Source: Erythrobacter sp. YJ-T3-07
GTDB taxonomy: Bacteria; Pseudomonadota; Alphaproteobacteria; Sphingomonadales; Sphingomonadaceae
DNA length: 64,000 nt
NCBI RefSeq assembly: GCF_015999305.1
Contig: NZ_JAEAGP010000001.1
Coordinates: 744,001 to 808,000, forward strand
Reading direction: 5' to 3'
In this document: piece after piece, positions 10,573 through 19,016 of the stretch
Layout: every line of letters begins with the position of its first letter
Position numbering within the stretch: position 1 is the first letter of the stretch
Notes under the pieces: model-generated
What the model saw: only the letters and a program-made list of their open reading frames with translations
Told to the model about the DNA's origin: nothing
The model's database searches: none
Program-made: the position numbers and the translations under genes

Positions 10573-10591
10573 AATGAGAGGCGTTCGCATT
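10573..10591. promoter_or_regulatory. Fur-box-like operator
   Basis: AATGAGAGGCGTTCGCATT is a 19-bp imperfect palindrome (AATGAGA / TCGCATT) closely resembling the Fur consensus AATGAGAAT-N-ATTCTCATT seen in many Proteobacteria. It lies 12 bp before the start codon of a siderophore-interacting protein gene, the kind of target Fur represses when iron is plentiful. This also argues against the in-frame start at 10568, which would place the operator inside the coding region. Confidence 0.7.
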
Positions 10592-10603
10592 ACATGGCCG
10601 GGC

Positions 10604-11359
10604 ATGAGCAACAGACCAGACCCCCGCGAACTCACCGTCATCAACCGCACCCGGATCACCCCTTCGCTCCAGCGCGTCACACTGGGCGGGGCAGGGTTGG
10701 CAGGCTTTCCCGCAGATCAGCAGGGCGGCTACCTCAAGCTGTTCCTTGGCGAGGATGCCAAGGGCAAGCCGATCGTGCGGACCTACACGATCCGCCACCA
10801 GCGCGAGACCGAGCTGGACATCGACTTCGCACTGCATGGTGACGACGCGGCAGGGCCGGCGACGAAATGGTCCCTCTCCGCACAGCCGGGAAGCACGATC
10901 AGGGTCGGCGGCCCGGGCGCGGCCAAGCCGCTGCCCGAGGCGCACGATTTCTACCTGATTGCGGGCGACATGACCGCGCTGCCCGCGATTTCAGTCAACC
11001 TCGCAGCGCTGGCAGATGACGCGAGCGGGTTCGCCGCGATCGAGATCCAGAACGAAGCGGACAAGGTCGATCTGGACAAGCCCGAGGGCGTGGAGATCTG
11101 CTGGCTGGTCAACCGTGAGCCGGGCAGCCAGCCCGATCTGCTCGCCGACAAACTCCGCAGCGTCGCCCTGCCGCAGGGCCGGATCGCGGGTTGGGCCGCG
11201 TGCGAGTTTTCCTCCATGCGCAACCTGCGTGCCTTCCTGCGTGACGAGCTGGGCCTGCGTGGCCCCTCGCTCTATATCTCCAGCTACTGGAAGGCGGGCC
11301 TGATCGAGGACGAGCACAAACTCGCCAAGCGCGAGGATGCGGAGGCGCAGCCGGCCTAG
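10604..11359 (+). CDS. Siderophore-interacting protein (FAD-dependent ferric-siderophore reductase)
   Basis: A 251-residue protein from MSNRPDPRELTVINRTRITP. The FAD-binding motif RTYTIRHQR and the downstream SIP domain (DFYLIAGDMTALPAISVNLAAL) match the siderophore-interacting protein family (ViuB/YqjH-like), cytoplasmic flavoproteins that release iron from ferric siderophores by reduction. The C-terminal half ends with the family-typical tryptophan/glycine segment (SSYWKAGLIEDEHK). A Fur-box-like site directly upstream supports iron-repressed expression. No TonB receptor lies within the window. Its stop codon overlaps the convergent photolyase gene by 4 nt. Confidence 0.88.
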   Translation: MSNRPDPRELTVINRTRITPSLQRVTLGGAGLAGFPADQQGGYLKLFLGEDAKGKPIVRTYTIRHQRETELDIDFALHGDDAAGPATKWSLSAQPGSTIRVGGPGAAKPLPEAHDFYLIAGDMTALPAISVNLAALADDASGFAAIEIQNEADKVDLDKPEGVEICWLVNREPGSQPDLLADKLRSVALPQGRIAGWAACEFSSMRNLRAFLRDELGLRGPSLYISSYWKAGLIEDEHKLAKREDAEAQPA

Positions 11360-12927
11360 TCGGCGCGCGCCCAGCCCTTCGCGGCGGGCTCCAGCGTGTC
11401 GAGAAAGTCTTGCGCGGTCTCCAGATAGGCGGCCTGCTTCTCCTCGCCCATCCGGTCCCAGTTGGAATAGATCCGCCCGATCCGGTGGTTGCTTTCCAGC
11501 GTGTCGCGATGCCGGTCCATGAAATGCCAGTAGAGGGAATTGAACGGGCACGCGCCTTCGCCGGTCTTCTTCGACACCGAGTAGGCGCAGTCTGAGCAGT
11601 AATTGCTCATCTTGTTGATGTAATTGCCTGACGCCGCGTAGGGCTTGCTCGCGAGCTTGCCGCCATCGGCATAGAGCACCATCGCCGCAACGTTGGGCAG
11701 CTCGACCCACTCGTAGGCGTCGGCATATACCACCAAGTACCAGTCCTGCACTTCGCGAGGGGAAATCCCTGCGATCAGACAGAAGTTGCCCAGCACCATC
11801 AGCCGCTGAATGTGATGCGCATGCGCATTGTCGCGCGTCGAGCGGATGCAGTCGGCGAGGCAGCGCATGTCGGTCTCGCCGGTCCAGAAGAATTCGGGCA
11901 ATCCGCGCTGCGCGTTGAGCGCGTTCGCGCGTCGCAGATGCGGCATGTGCAGCCAGTAGAAGCCGCGGACATATTCGCGCCAGCCGATCAGCTGGCGGAT
12001 GAACCCTTCGACGCTGTTGAGCGGGGCCTTGCCCTCCTCGTATGCCTGCTGAGCACGCCGACACAGATCGAGCGGGTCGAGCAGGCCGAGGTTGAGGCTG
12101 GTCGACAGCATTGAGTGGAACAGGTCGTCCTGCCCGTGGACCATCGCGTCCTGGTAGGGGCCGAAGCACTCGATCCGCTCGGCGAAGAAGGCGTCTGCGG
12201 CTTCTTCCGCCTGATCGCGCGTTACCGGCCAGCCGAAGCGCTCGAGGCTCCCGAAATGGTCGCCGAACTTCTCTTCGACCAGTGCGATGCAGCCCTGCGT
12301 GATCTCATCGGGCTCGAACAGCGGGCGCTGCGGCGCGGAGAGCCCCTCCTTTGGCGGCTTGCGGTTCTCGCCGTCATAGTTCCATTCGCCGCCTTCGGGC
12401 TTGTGGCCGTCCATCAGCAGCCCGGTTTTCCTGCGCATCTCGCGATAGAAGAATTCCATCCGCAGCGCATCGCGATCCTCCGCCCAGTCGCGAAATTCGG
12501 CCAGCGAGCACACGAAGCGGTCGTCGGGCAGGATCTCGACTTCGCAGGCGAACTTGTCGGGCCATTCCTCGATCGCCTGCTGCACGCGCCACTCGCCCGC
12601 CTCGACCACATGGATTGCGCGCGGATCGTGGCGTTCCACAGCGCGCGCGACCTCGCCGGTGAAGCTGCCCGCATTGTCCGGATCGGTCAGCTCGACGTAA
12701 TCGACCGTCCATCCGGCATCTCTCAGTTCGTCAGCAAAGTGGCGCATGGCGGAGAAGATGAGAGCGATCTTCTGCTTGTGGTGGCGCACATAGGTCGCCT
12801 CGTCCCAAACCTCCATCATCAGGATGACGGTGTCGTCCTTCGCGCGGCCTCGCAGAGAGGCGATGGTTCGGGTCAGCTGGTCGCCCAGGATGGGGACGAG
12901 GACGGGACCGGTATGCGTCTGTGCCAT
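11356..12927 (-). CDS. Iron-sulfur bacterial cryptochrome/photolyase (FeS-BCP, PhrB-like)
   Basis: A 523-residue member of the DPRP photolyase-related family. The N-terminal antenna domain (VLVPILGDQLT) and the FAD-binding C-terminal region (NAHAHHIQRLMVLGNF) are clear. Four cysteines at 356, 444, 447 and 460 reproduce the spacing of the [4Fe-4S] ligands known in Agrobacterium PhrB (350, 438, 441, 454). By family it is a (6-4) photolyase or blue-light receptor using FAD, a ribolumazine antenna and an Fe-S cluster. It stands alone, converging on the siderophore-interacting gene with a 4-nt overlap. Confidence 0.92.
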   Translation of the reverse strand: MAQTHTGPVLVPILGDQLTRTIASLRGRAKDDTVILMMEVWDEATYVRHHKQKIALIFSAMRHFADELRDAGWTVDYVELTDPDNAGSFTGEVARAVERHDPRAIHVVEAGEWRVQQAIEEWPDKFACEVEILPDDRFVCSLAEFRDWAEDRDALRMEFFYREMRRKTGLLMDGHKPEGGEWNYDGENRKPPKEGLSAPQRPLFEPDEITQGCIALVEEKFGDHFGSLERFGWPVTRDQAEEAADAFFAERIECFGPYQDAMVHGQDDLFHSMLSTSLNLGLLDPLDLCRRAQQAYEEGKAPLNSVEGFIRQLIGWREYVRGFYWLHMPHLRRANALNAQRGLPEFFWTGETDMRCLADCIRSTRDNAHAHHIQRLMVLGNFCLIAGISPREVQDWYLVVYADAYEWVELPNVAAMVLYADGGKLASKPYAASGNYINKMSNYCSDCAYSVSKKTGEGACPFNSLYWHFMDRHRDTLESNHRIGRIYSNWDRMGEEKQAAYLETAQDFLDTLEPAAKGWARAD

Positions 12928-12951
12928 GTGCGCTTAATGCCCGAGTGCAAC

Positions 12952-12996
12952 AAAAAGCGCCGCCGGCTTCAGGGAAAGCCGGCGGCGCATGTTTTT
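12952..12996 (-). terminator. Rho-independent terminator (possibly bidirectional)
   Basis: A perfect 13-bp stem GCGCCGCCGGCTT / AAGCCGGCGGCGC (12957-12969 and 12976-12988) with a 6-nt loop. Reading leftwards it is followed by five U residues (12952-12956), fitting termination of the secreted HEYFH/TPR protein gene at 13033-14592. A T run also follows on the plus strand (12992-12996), so it could work both ways, but no plus-strand gene ends here. Confidence 0.9.
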
Positions 12997-13032
12997 CGGC
13001 TCAGGTGCGAGAGGATGCCCCCTCGCAGAGAC

Positions 13033-14592
13033 CTAGTCTTCGTCCTTGTCGTTCAGCTTCGGCTTGAGCTTGTCGATAAGGGGCTGCCGGTTACCGGCTC
13101 GAGCCTTTTCGACGAGCCCGCGAAGCTCCTCCGCCTCGTCCGAGGAGTGCGGACTGTTCATCAGCGGGCCGAGCACCGCGATGGCCTGTTCATCCTTGCC
13201 CTCGGTCAGCAGCAGGTGGGCCAGCAGCGTCCGGATGCCGGAATCGAAAGGCGCAGTCCGGTACGCTTCCTCGAGCCCGATGATGGCCGCTTCCGGTGCC
13301 TTCTCGTCCGCATAGACATAGGTCAGGTAGTAGCCGACCAGGGCATTGGGTTCGATCGGGTTGATCCGGTTCGCGGCGACGAATGCGCTGCGTGCCTTCG
13401 AAAGCCAGTTCGGGTCCTTCTTGGCATATTCGAGTGCAATCCAGGCTTCGTAGAGCTTCGCCTTCTCCTCCTCCGGATCGATCGCGAGGATCCGGTCGAT
13501 CAGGCCCTGCGCTTCGGTGTAGTTCGTTGCGTCGAACTCCACTTCCAACGCGGCCAGCAGTACCGGAACGCTGTTCGGATACTGTTCGAGCAGCTGTTTC
13601 GCGTCCTTCACCTGCTCGCGGGCCTTGGAGCGGGTTACCCCGGCCTTGGACTCGATCATCATCATCATCCGCGCAGCCTCGTCGGCAGAGAGCTTGCGCA
13701 CTTTGACGTCGGGGTTGCTGTTCGGCGGGAAGGGAACGGCGATGCCGAGAATGCGGGCGTCACGATATTCCGCAAGCTCGCGGCTGAGCTTGCCGAGATC
13801 GCCGAACGCCTGCTTGGCGGCTTCCAGCCCGTCGACGCCCTGATTGATGAGCTTGAGATACTCGGCCAGCTGGCCTTTGCGGCTCGGTTCGAAAGACAGG
13901 TAATTGGTTGCCAGCCAGCCGTGCGCGTAGATCGGATATTCGCGCAGGTTCGCCGCCGAGGTGCCGAACATCAGGTTCGCGTTGGGGCGAACCTGCTTGA
14001 TCGAGGCCATGCGGGCGGGGGGCGGATCGCCGAGATAGAAGGTGTTGTCCTCGATCCGCAGCATGCCGAAGACTTCGGCCAGCCCTTCGATGTACCAGGC
14101 AGGATATGCCGCGGGCGAATGCTGGAACATGAAATAGTGGAAATACTCGTGCTGCAGCACCTGCTGCACGGCGATGGTGTTTTCCATCAGGGCGTAGTTG
14201 GACCGGCTGCCGGGCGAGGCGTAGCCGCGCCGCTTGTCCACTTCGACGGGGATGAACGCGACCGAACCGCCGGCGCGCGGGATGAAGAAGCCGAGCACGC
14301 CGCGCTGGCCGGCAAGATCGCCGATATCGTCGTCATCGCCAAACTGGAAAAGCGAGACCTTGGCTTCTTCGGGCAGCTCCCGGTCCACGTCGTAGGCGAC
14401 GCCGGTATAGACGCGCATCGCAAGATCGACCCGTTCGAGGCGGGTGGCAATATCGATCGCTTCCTGCTCGCCGGCTTCGGAATAGACGCGGAACTGTCCG
14501 GTCTCTGCCAACCACCATTCGGCGGCGAAGGCCGGACCGACAGATAATTGCGTAACGAGCATCGCGAGTGCGACGCGTAGAATCGACTTCAT
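13033..14592 (-). CDS. Secreted HExxH metallopeptidase-like protein with TPR-like C-terminus
   Basis: A 519-residue protein with an N-terminal signal peptide (MKSILRVALAMLVTQLSVGPAFA) and an AGGGGAG ribosome site fixing the start at 14592. A QHEYFHYF motif (His148, Glu149, His152) followed by WYIEGLAEVFG (Glu169 or Glu173) fits a gluzincin-type zinc site, as in DUF1570-like peptidases. The C-terminal half consists of alanine-rich helical pairs (LLAALEVEFDATNYTEAQGLIDRIL) typical of TPR repeats. It is probably a periplasmic peptidase or peptidase-like scaffold; the catalytic role is inferred from the motif only. It is followed by a strong terminator and is monocistronic. Confidence 0.8.
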   Translation of the reverse strand: MKSILRVALAMLVTQLSVGPAFAAEWWLAETGQFRVYSEAGEQEAIDIATRLERVDLAMRVYTGVAYDVDRELPEEAKVSLFQFGDDDDIGDLAGQRGVLGFFIPRAGGSVAFIPVEVDKRRGYASPGSRSNYALMENTIAVQQVLQHEYFHYFMFQHSPAAYPAWYIEGLAEVFGMLRIEDNTFYLGDPPPARMASIKQVRPNANLMFGTSAANLREYPIYAHGWLATNYLSFEPSRKGQLAEYLKLINQGVDGLEAAKQAFGDLGKLSRELAEYRDARILGIAVPFPPNSNPDVKVRKLSADEAARMMMMIESKAGVTRSKAREQVKDAKQLLEQYPNSVPVLLAALEVEFDATNYTEAQGLIDRILAIDPEEEKAKLYEAWIALEYAKKDPNWLSKARSAFVAANRINPIEPNALVGYYLTYVYADEKAPEAAIIGLEEAYRTAPFDSGIRTLLAHLLLTEGKDEQAIAVLGPLMNSPHSSDEAEELRGLVEKARAGNRQPLIDKLKPKLNDKDED

Positions 14593-14709
14593 TGTAGGCT
14601 CCCCTTGTGCGCGCGCCACGATATTCATCCGTGACTGCGAGGCAACCCCCCAGGGAGAAGTCGCAGGCTGCAAATCTACTCTGCGCGGTCCCGCCTATCC
14701 CGCTGGAAA

Positions 14710-16887
14710 TCAGACGAAACTATACGGATCGATGTCGATCCCCACGCGCACGCCGCGCGGCAGTTCCAGCGGGCCGAGCCAGTCGCGAATGGCATCCTGC
14801 AGCGCGGCGGTGCGCTTGGCGTTGATCAGCAGGCGATAGCGATAACGTCCGCGCAGCTGCGCCAGCGGGGCAGGTGCGGGGCCGAGGATCAAGATGTCGT
14901 CCAGCCGCGGGCGCGCATCGCCGATCCGCGCCGCGGCAAGGCGCGCTTCCTTGTCGTCCTCGCTCGACACGATGATCGCCGCCCAGCGCCCGAAGGGCGG
15001 GGCATTGGCGTGGCGACGCGCCTCCAGCTCGGCAGCGTAGAAGGCATCGCGGTCGCCCTCCGCCAGTGCGGCGATCACCGGCGCTTCGGGGTGGCGGGTC
15101 TGGATCAGCACTTCGCCCGGCTTGGAGGCGCGGCCCGCACGGCCTGCCACCTGTGCGATCTGCTGGTAGACCCGCTCCGCGGCGCGCAGGTCGCCGCCCT
15201 CCAGCCCCAGATCCGCATCGACCACGCCGACCAGCGTCAGGTCGGGGAAGTGGAAGCCCTTGGTCACCAGCTGCGTGCCGACGATCACGTCGATCGCCCC
15301 GCTTTCCGCCATCGCGACAAACTCGGCGGCACGGGCGGGGGTGTTGAGGGTGTCGGACGTGGCCACCGCGATGCGCGCCTCGGGAGCGATCTCGCGCACT
15401 TCGTCGGCCACCCGCTCGACCCCCGGACCGCAGGGGACGAGGCTGTCCTTCTCCCCGCACTCCGGGCAGGCCTCGGGCGTCGGTTCCTCGTGCCCGCAAT
15501 GGTGGCAGGCGAGCCGGTGGGAAAAGCGATGTTCGACCAGCCAGGCGCTGCATTGCTTGCACTGGAAGCGGTATCCGCAATTCCTGCACAGCGTCAGCGG
15601 GGCGTAGCCGCGCCGGTTGAGGAACAGCAGCGTCTGCTCGCCGCGCTCCATCCGCGCGAACAGCTCGCGGGCGAGCGTCGGGGCGAGCCAGCGGCCGCGC
15701 TCGGGCGGTTCCTCGGTCAGGTCGAGCAGGCGGATCGTGGGCAGCGAGGCCCCGCCGAAACGGCTCGGGAGGTCGAGCTTCCGGTAGGTGCCCGTCTCCG
15801 CCATGTGCAGGCTTTCGAGCGCGGGCGTGGCCGATGCCAGCACGACCGGTATCCGCTCGAAATGGCCCCGCATAACCGCGACATCGCGCGCGTTGTAACG
15901 CACGCCGTCGTCCTGCTTGAAGCTGATCTCGTGCGCCTCGTCGACCACGATCAGGCCGAGATTGGCATAGGGCAGGAACAGAGCGGAGCGTGCGCCGACC
16001 ACCACCTGCGCGCCGCCCTCTTCCGGCGCGCGGGCGATCGCGCGCCAGGCGCGGCGTCGCTCGGACGACTTGAGCGAGGAGTGCCATAGCACCGGCACCA
16101 CCCCGAAGCGGTCCTCGAACCGGCGCAGGAAATTCTCGGTCAGGGCGATTTCGGGGAGCAGGACGAGCACCTGCCTGCCGGCCCGAATCGCGGCGGCGAC
16201 GGGTTCGAAATAGGTTTCGGTCTTGCCCGATCCGGTCACCCCGTCGAGCAGGATCGGCGCGAAGTCCTTCGCCTCGACCGCCTTGACCAGCTCATCGGCG
16301 ACTTCGGCCTGCTGCGGCGAGAGCACGGGCTCGGCATGGTCGGGCTGCGCGCGCGGGTAGGGGCGGTCCGCGTCGACCTCTTCGGCTTCGAGCACGCCCT
16401 GGCTCACCAGCCCGCGCAATACCCCGTCGGAGACGCCCGCAATCGCGGCGAGTTCGCGGATCGTGCCCTGTCGGTCGACCAGCCTTTCCAGCGCTTGCTT
16501 GCGCTGCGGGGTCATCCGGTCGGGCTGCGTGTCGGTCAGGCGGTATTCGGTGACGGTGACGCCGCCCTTCAGCGCGCCCCCGCTCGCCAGCACCATCCGC
16601 GCGACCGAGGACATCGGGGCGCAGTAATAGTCCGCGGTCCATTCGATCAGGCGGCGCAGTTGCGCGTGCAGCGGACGCACCGGCAGGACCGACAGGATCG
16701 GGCGCAGCTTTGCCTCGGGCACCGACTCGCCGGGAAGGCGTTCTTCCTCCCACACGATGCCGGTGACCTGGCGAGGGCCTAGCGGGGCGACCACGACGCT
16801 GCCATGCTCAACCGCCATGCCATCGGGCACGCGGTAATCGAGTACGCCGAGCGCGGCGTTGAGGACGAGGAGGCGGATACGGCGCAT
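14710..16887 (-). CDS. priA: Primosomal protein N' (replication restart helicase)
   Basis: A 725-residue PriA. An N-terminal 3'-DNA-binding domain (MRRIRLLVLNAALGVLDYRVP) precedes the SF2 helicase core with Walker A (GVTGSGKT) and DEAH box (IVVDEAHE). The zinc-binding cysteine clusters are present (CRNCGYRFQCKQC, CHHCG, CPECG), and the C-terminal domain ends RGVRVGIDIDPYSF as in PriA. It reloads the replicative helicase at stalled forks. The start at 16887 matches the family; a longer in-frame extension is unlikely. It is divergent from the DUF4197 lipoprotein gene (59 bp apart). Confidence 0.96.
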   Translation of the reverse strand: MRRIRLLVLNAALGVLDYRVPDGMAVEHGSVVVAPLGPRQVTGIVWEEERLPGESVPEAKLRPILSVLPVRPLHAQLRRLIEWTADYYCAPMSSVARMVLASGGALKGGVTVTEYRLTDTQPDRMTPQRKQALERLVDRQGTIRELAAIAGVSDGVLRGLVSQGVLEAEEVDADRPYPRAQPDHAEPVLSPQQAEVADELVKAVEAKDFAPILLDGVTGSGKTETYFEPVAAAIRAGRQVLVLLPEIALTENFLRRFEDRFGVVPVLWHSSLKSSERRRAWRAIARAPEEGGAQVVVGARSALFLPYANLGLIVVDEAHEISFKQDDGVRYNARDVAVMRGHFERIPVVLASATPALESLHMAETGTYRKLDLPSRFGGASLPTIRLLDLTEEPPERGRWLAPTLARELFARMERGEQTLLFLNRRGYAPLTLCRNCGYRFQCKQCSAWLVEHRFSHRLACHHCGHEEPTPEACPECGEKDSLVPCGPGVERVADEVREIAPEARIAVATSDTLNTPARAAEFVAMAESGAIDVIVGTQLVTKGFHFPDLTLVGVVDADLGLEGGDLRAAERVYQQIAQVAGRAGRASKPGEVLIQTRHPEAPVIAALAEGDRDAFYAAELEARRHANAPPFGRWAAIIVSSEDDKEARLAAARIGDARPRLDDILILGPAPAPLAQLRGRYRYRLLINAKRTAALQDAIRDWLGPLELPRGVRVGIDIDPYSFV

Positions 16888-16946
16888 GGGTCGTCCGCCA
16901 ATATGGGTGCAGGGGCTCCCGCGCCACAAGCATGGAAGGTGAGACG

Positions 16947-17639
16947 ATGACCGGAATTCTGGAAAATGGCCTGAACCGGCGCAGCCTGCTGGGGGCTATC
17001 GGTGCCGGCGCGGGCGCGATGCTGCTGGGCGGATGCGCGACCTACGAGACCCGCGTAACCAACGTGATCGAGCGGCTGCTGCTCCTCTCCAGCCAGCGCG
17101 CCTTCGCCCGGCTCACCGCGCCGGGCGGCTTCTGGGACCAGCAGATCGCACAGGCCGGGCTCGACAATTTTCTGGGCGCGCGGGGCAACGTGCTCGCCGG
17201 GATTCTCACCTCGGGCCTGGTCAAGTCGCGGCTGGAGCGGGAGTTTGCAGGCTTTGCGGTCGAGGCGAGCGAGCGCGCCGCGCCGGTTATCTATGATTCG
17301 ATCCAGCTGATCGGGGTCGAGAACACGATCGGGCTGATCACCGGCGGGCCGACCGCCGCGACGAGCTACCTGCGCGCGGACCTTGGCCCGCGGCTGGTCG
17401 ATGCGATGGTGCCCGAACTGGGCGATGCGATGCGGCTGGCGCGCGATCCGGTGATCGGCCAGCTGGTCTCGGCGCTGGCCGGAGTCGATGTCGGCGGGGT
17501 GGCGGCGCGGCTCGCGAACGAGATCGACGATACCGTGTGGGCCGAGATCGGGCGCGAGGAAGCGGCGATCCGCGCCGATCCGCGCAGCACCAATGATCCC
17601 GTTCTGATCGGCGCGCTGGGCCGCGCCGGGCGGGGCTGA
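16947..17639 (+). CDS. DUF4197-type lipoprotein
   Basis: A 230-residue protein with a signal sequence ending in the lipobox LLGGC (Cys30). It starts with an NRRSLLG motif resembling a twin-arginine signal. The mature part (residues 40-225) is helical and resembles DUF4197 proteins in length and sequence style (GFWDQQIAQAGLDNFLGARGNV). The start at 16947 follows GGAAGGTGA. It is presumably attached to a periplasmic membrane face. Function is unknown, and the family call is moderate. Confidence 0.7.
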   Translation: MTGILENGLNRRSLLGAIGAGAGAMLLGGCATYETRVTNVIERLLLLSSQRAFARLTAPGGFWDQQIAQAGLDNFLGARGNVLAGILTSGLVKSRLEREFAGFAVEASERAAPVIYDSIQLIGVENTIGLITGGPTAATSYLRADLGPRLVDAMVPELGDAMRLARDPVIGQLVSALAGVDVGGVAARLANEIDDTVWAEIGREEAAIRADPRSTNDPVLIGALGRAGRG

Positions 17640-17653
17640 AGCGCGGGGAGCGG

Positions 17654-18295
17654 CTAGAAGCGGTAGGCCGCGCTCAGCTGGGGCACGTGGGTATAGGTGT
17701 CCCCGCCCGGCCGCGGGCGCAGTTGCAGCAGGTAGCCGCCGCTCACCTCGAAGCGTTCTGCCACGCGGTAGGTCAGCCCGGCGGCAAAGCGCAGCTGGTC
17801 GACCCGCTCCGGCCCGCCATCATTGCGATCGCGCAGTTGATACAGCAGCTCCGCCGATGCGCTGGCCTTCAGCTTGGGGGCGATCGTGTCGCTCAGCTGC
17901 ACGCGCTGGCGCAGCCGCAGCGCCATCCGGTCCGAATTGTCGTAGAAGCGTTCCTCGATCCGGGTGCGCAGCGACAGGATGCCGGTCGAAAAACCGACCT
18001 GCTGGTAGGGGCGAACCTCGGTAAAGCCGCCGATGTCGTGGATCTCGATCCCGCCACCCAGCGAAAAGCCATCACCGATCTCGTGATCGACCACCGCACC
18101 GACGATATATTCGTCGGGCCCGGCCTTGCGCCGTTGCTCCACTTCCACCTTCAGGCTGGTGCCCTCGGCAATATCGCCCTTGGCCGCCAGCTCGATCCAG
18201 AATTCGCTTTCATCCGCCAGAGCTGCGCTCGGTTGCAAAAGCACGGTCGCGGCGGCAAGTGGGAGGGCGCGCGCCGCAAGATTGACTGATCGCAT
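17654..18295 (-). CDS. DUF2490-type outer-membrane beta-barrel protein
   Basis: A 213-residue protein with a signal peptide (MRSVNLAARALPLAAATVLLQPSAALA), then alternating amphipathic strands (EFWIELAAKGDI, FYDNSDRMALRLRQRVQLS) and a C-terminal aromatic residue (QLSAAYRF). This fits a small outer-membrane barrel, and the pattern is that of DUF2490 proteins. It converges on the DUF4197 gene with a 14-bp gap and is divergent from fsa. The role is unknown. Confidence 0.72.
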   Translation of the reverse strand: MRSVNLAARALPLAAATVLLQPSAALADESEFWIELAAKGDIAEGTSLKVEVEQRRKAGPDEYIVGAVVDHEIGDGFSLGGGIEIHDIGGFTEVRPYQQVGFSTGILSLRTRIEERFYDNSDRMALRLRQRVQLSDTIAPKLKASASAELLYQLRDRNDGGPERVDQLRFAAGLTYRVAERFEVSGGYLLQLRPRPGGDTYTHVPQLSAAYRF

Positions 18296-18352
18296 CGGGA
18301 ATCCTTGAACAGGGTTCGGGTGTGACGCTTCCATGACAGGTATGTGACCAAA

Positions 18353-19006
18353 ATGAAATTCTTCGCAGACACCGCCGACATCGCCGACATCCGCGACCTG
18401 GCCGAAACGGGCCTGATCGACGGGGTGACCACCAACCCCTCGCTGATCCACAAGTCGGGCCGCGATTTTATCGAGGTGACCAAGGAAATCTGCGGGATCG
18501 TGGATGGCCCGGTCAGCGCCGAAGTCGTCGCGCTCGATCACGAGACGATGATGAAAGAGGCCGAAAAGCTGCGCAAGATTGCGGACAATGTCTGCATCAA
18601 GGTGCCGCTGACGCTCGACGGGCTTAAGACCTGCCGCGCGCTGACCGACGATGGCACGATGGTGAACGTGACTTTGTGCTTCTCCGCCAACCAGGCGCTG
18701 CTTGCAGCAAAGGCCGGCGCGACCTTCATCTCGCCCTTCGTCGGTCGGCACGACGACAACGGCTTCGACGGGATGCAGCTGATCGAGGATATCCGGCTGA
18801 TCTACGACAACTACGCATTCGAGACCGAAGTTCTGGTCGCCAGCGTGCGCCATGCGACGCATGTGTTGCAGGCGGCGAAGATCGGTGCGGACGTGATGAC
18901 CGCGCCGCCCAAGGTGATCCGTGGCCTCGTCAACCACGTGCTGACCGACAAGGGCATCGAAGGCTTCCTGAAGGACTGGCAGTCGACCGGTCAGAGCATC
19001 CTCTGA
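18353..19006 (+). CDS. fsa: Transaldolase-like fructose-6-phosphate aldolase (TalC/Fsa type)
   Basis: A 217-residue single-domain TIM barrel of the short transaldolase subfamily. It starts [16 protein letters not shown] with TNPSLI near residue 28 and the Schiff-base lysine Lys83 in CIKVPLT. The [16 protein letters not shown] segment is typical. It transfers a dihydroxyacetone unit (transaldolase) or cleaves fructose 6-phosphate; the subfamily does not decide which. An in-frame GTG lies 9 nt upstream, but the ATG gives the family N-terminus. CobT follows 10 bp downstream. Confidence 0.9.
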   Translation: MKFFADTADIADIRDLAETGLIDGVTTNPSLIHKSGRDFIEVTKEICGIVDGPVSAEVVALDHETMMKEAEKLRKIADNVCIKVPLTLDGLKTCRALTDDGTMVNVTLCFSANQALLAAKAGATFISPFVGRHDDNGFDGMQLIEDIRLIYDNYAFETEVLVASVRHATHVLQAAKIGADVMTAPPKVIRGLVNHVLTDKGIEGFLKDWQSTGQSIL

Positions 19007-19016
19007 GGTTTCCGGC

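Noticed and set aside
9095-10945. Longer aldehyde dehydrogenase start at 10945
   Set aside because: The extra 157 codons overlap the Fur-box region and the divergent siderophore-interacting gene, and do not resemble ALDH sequence.
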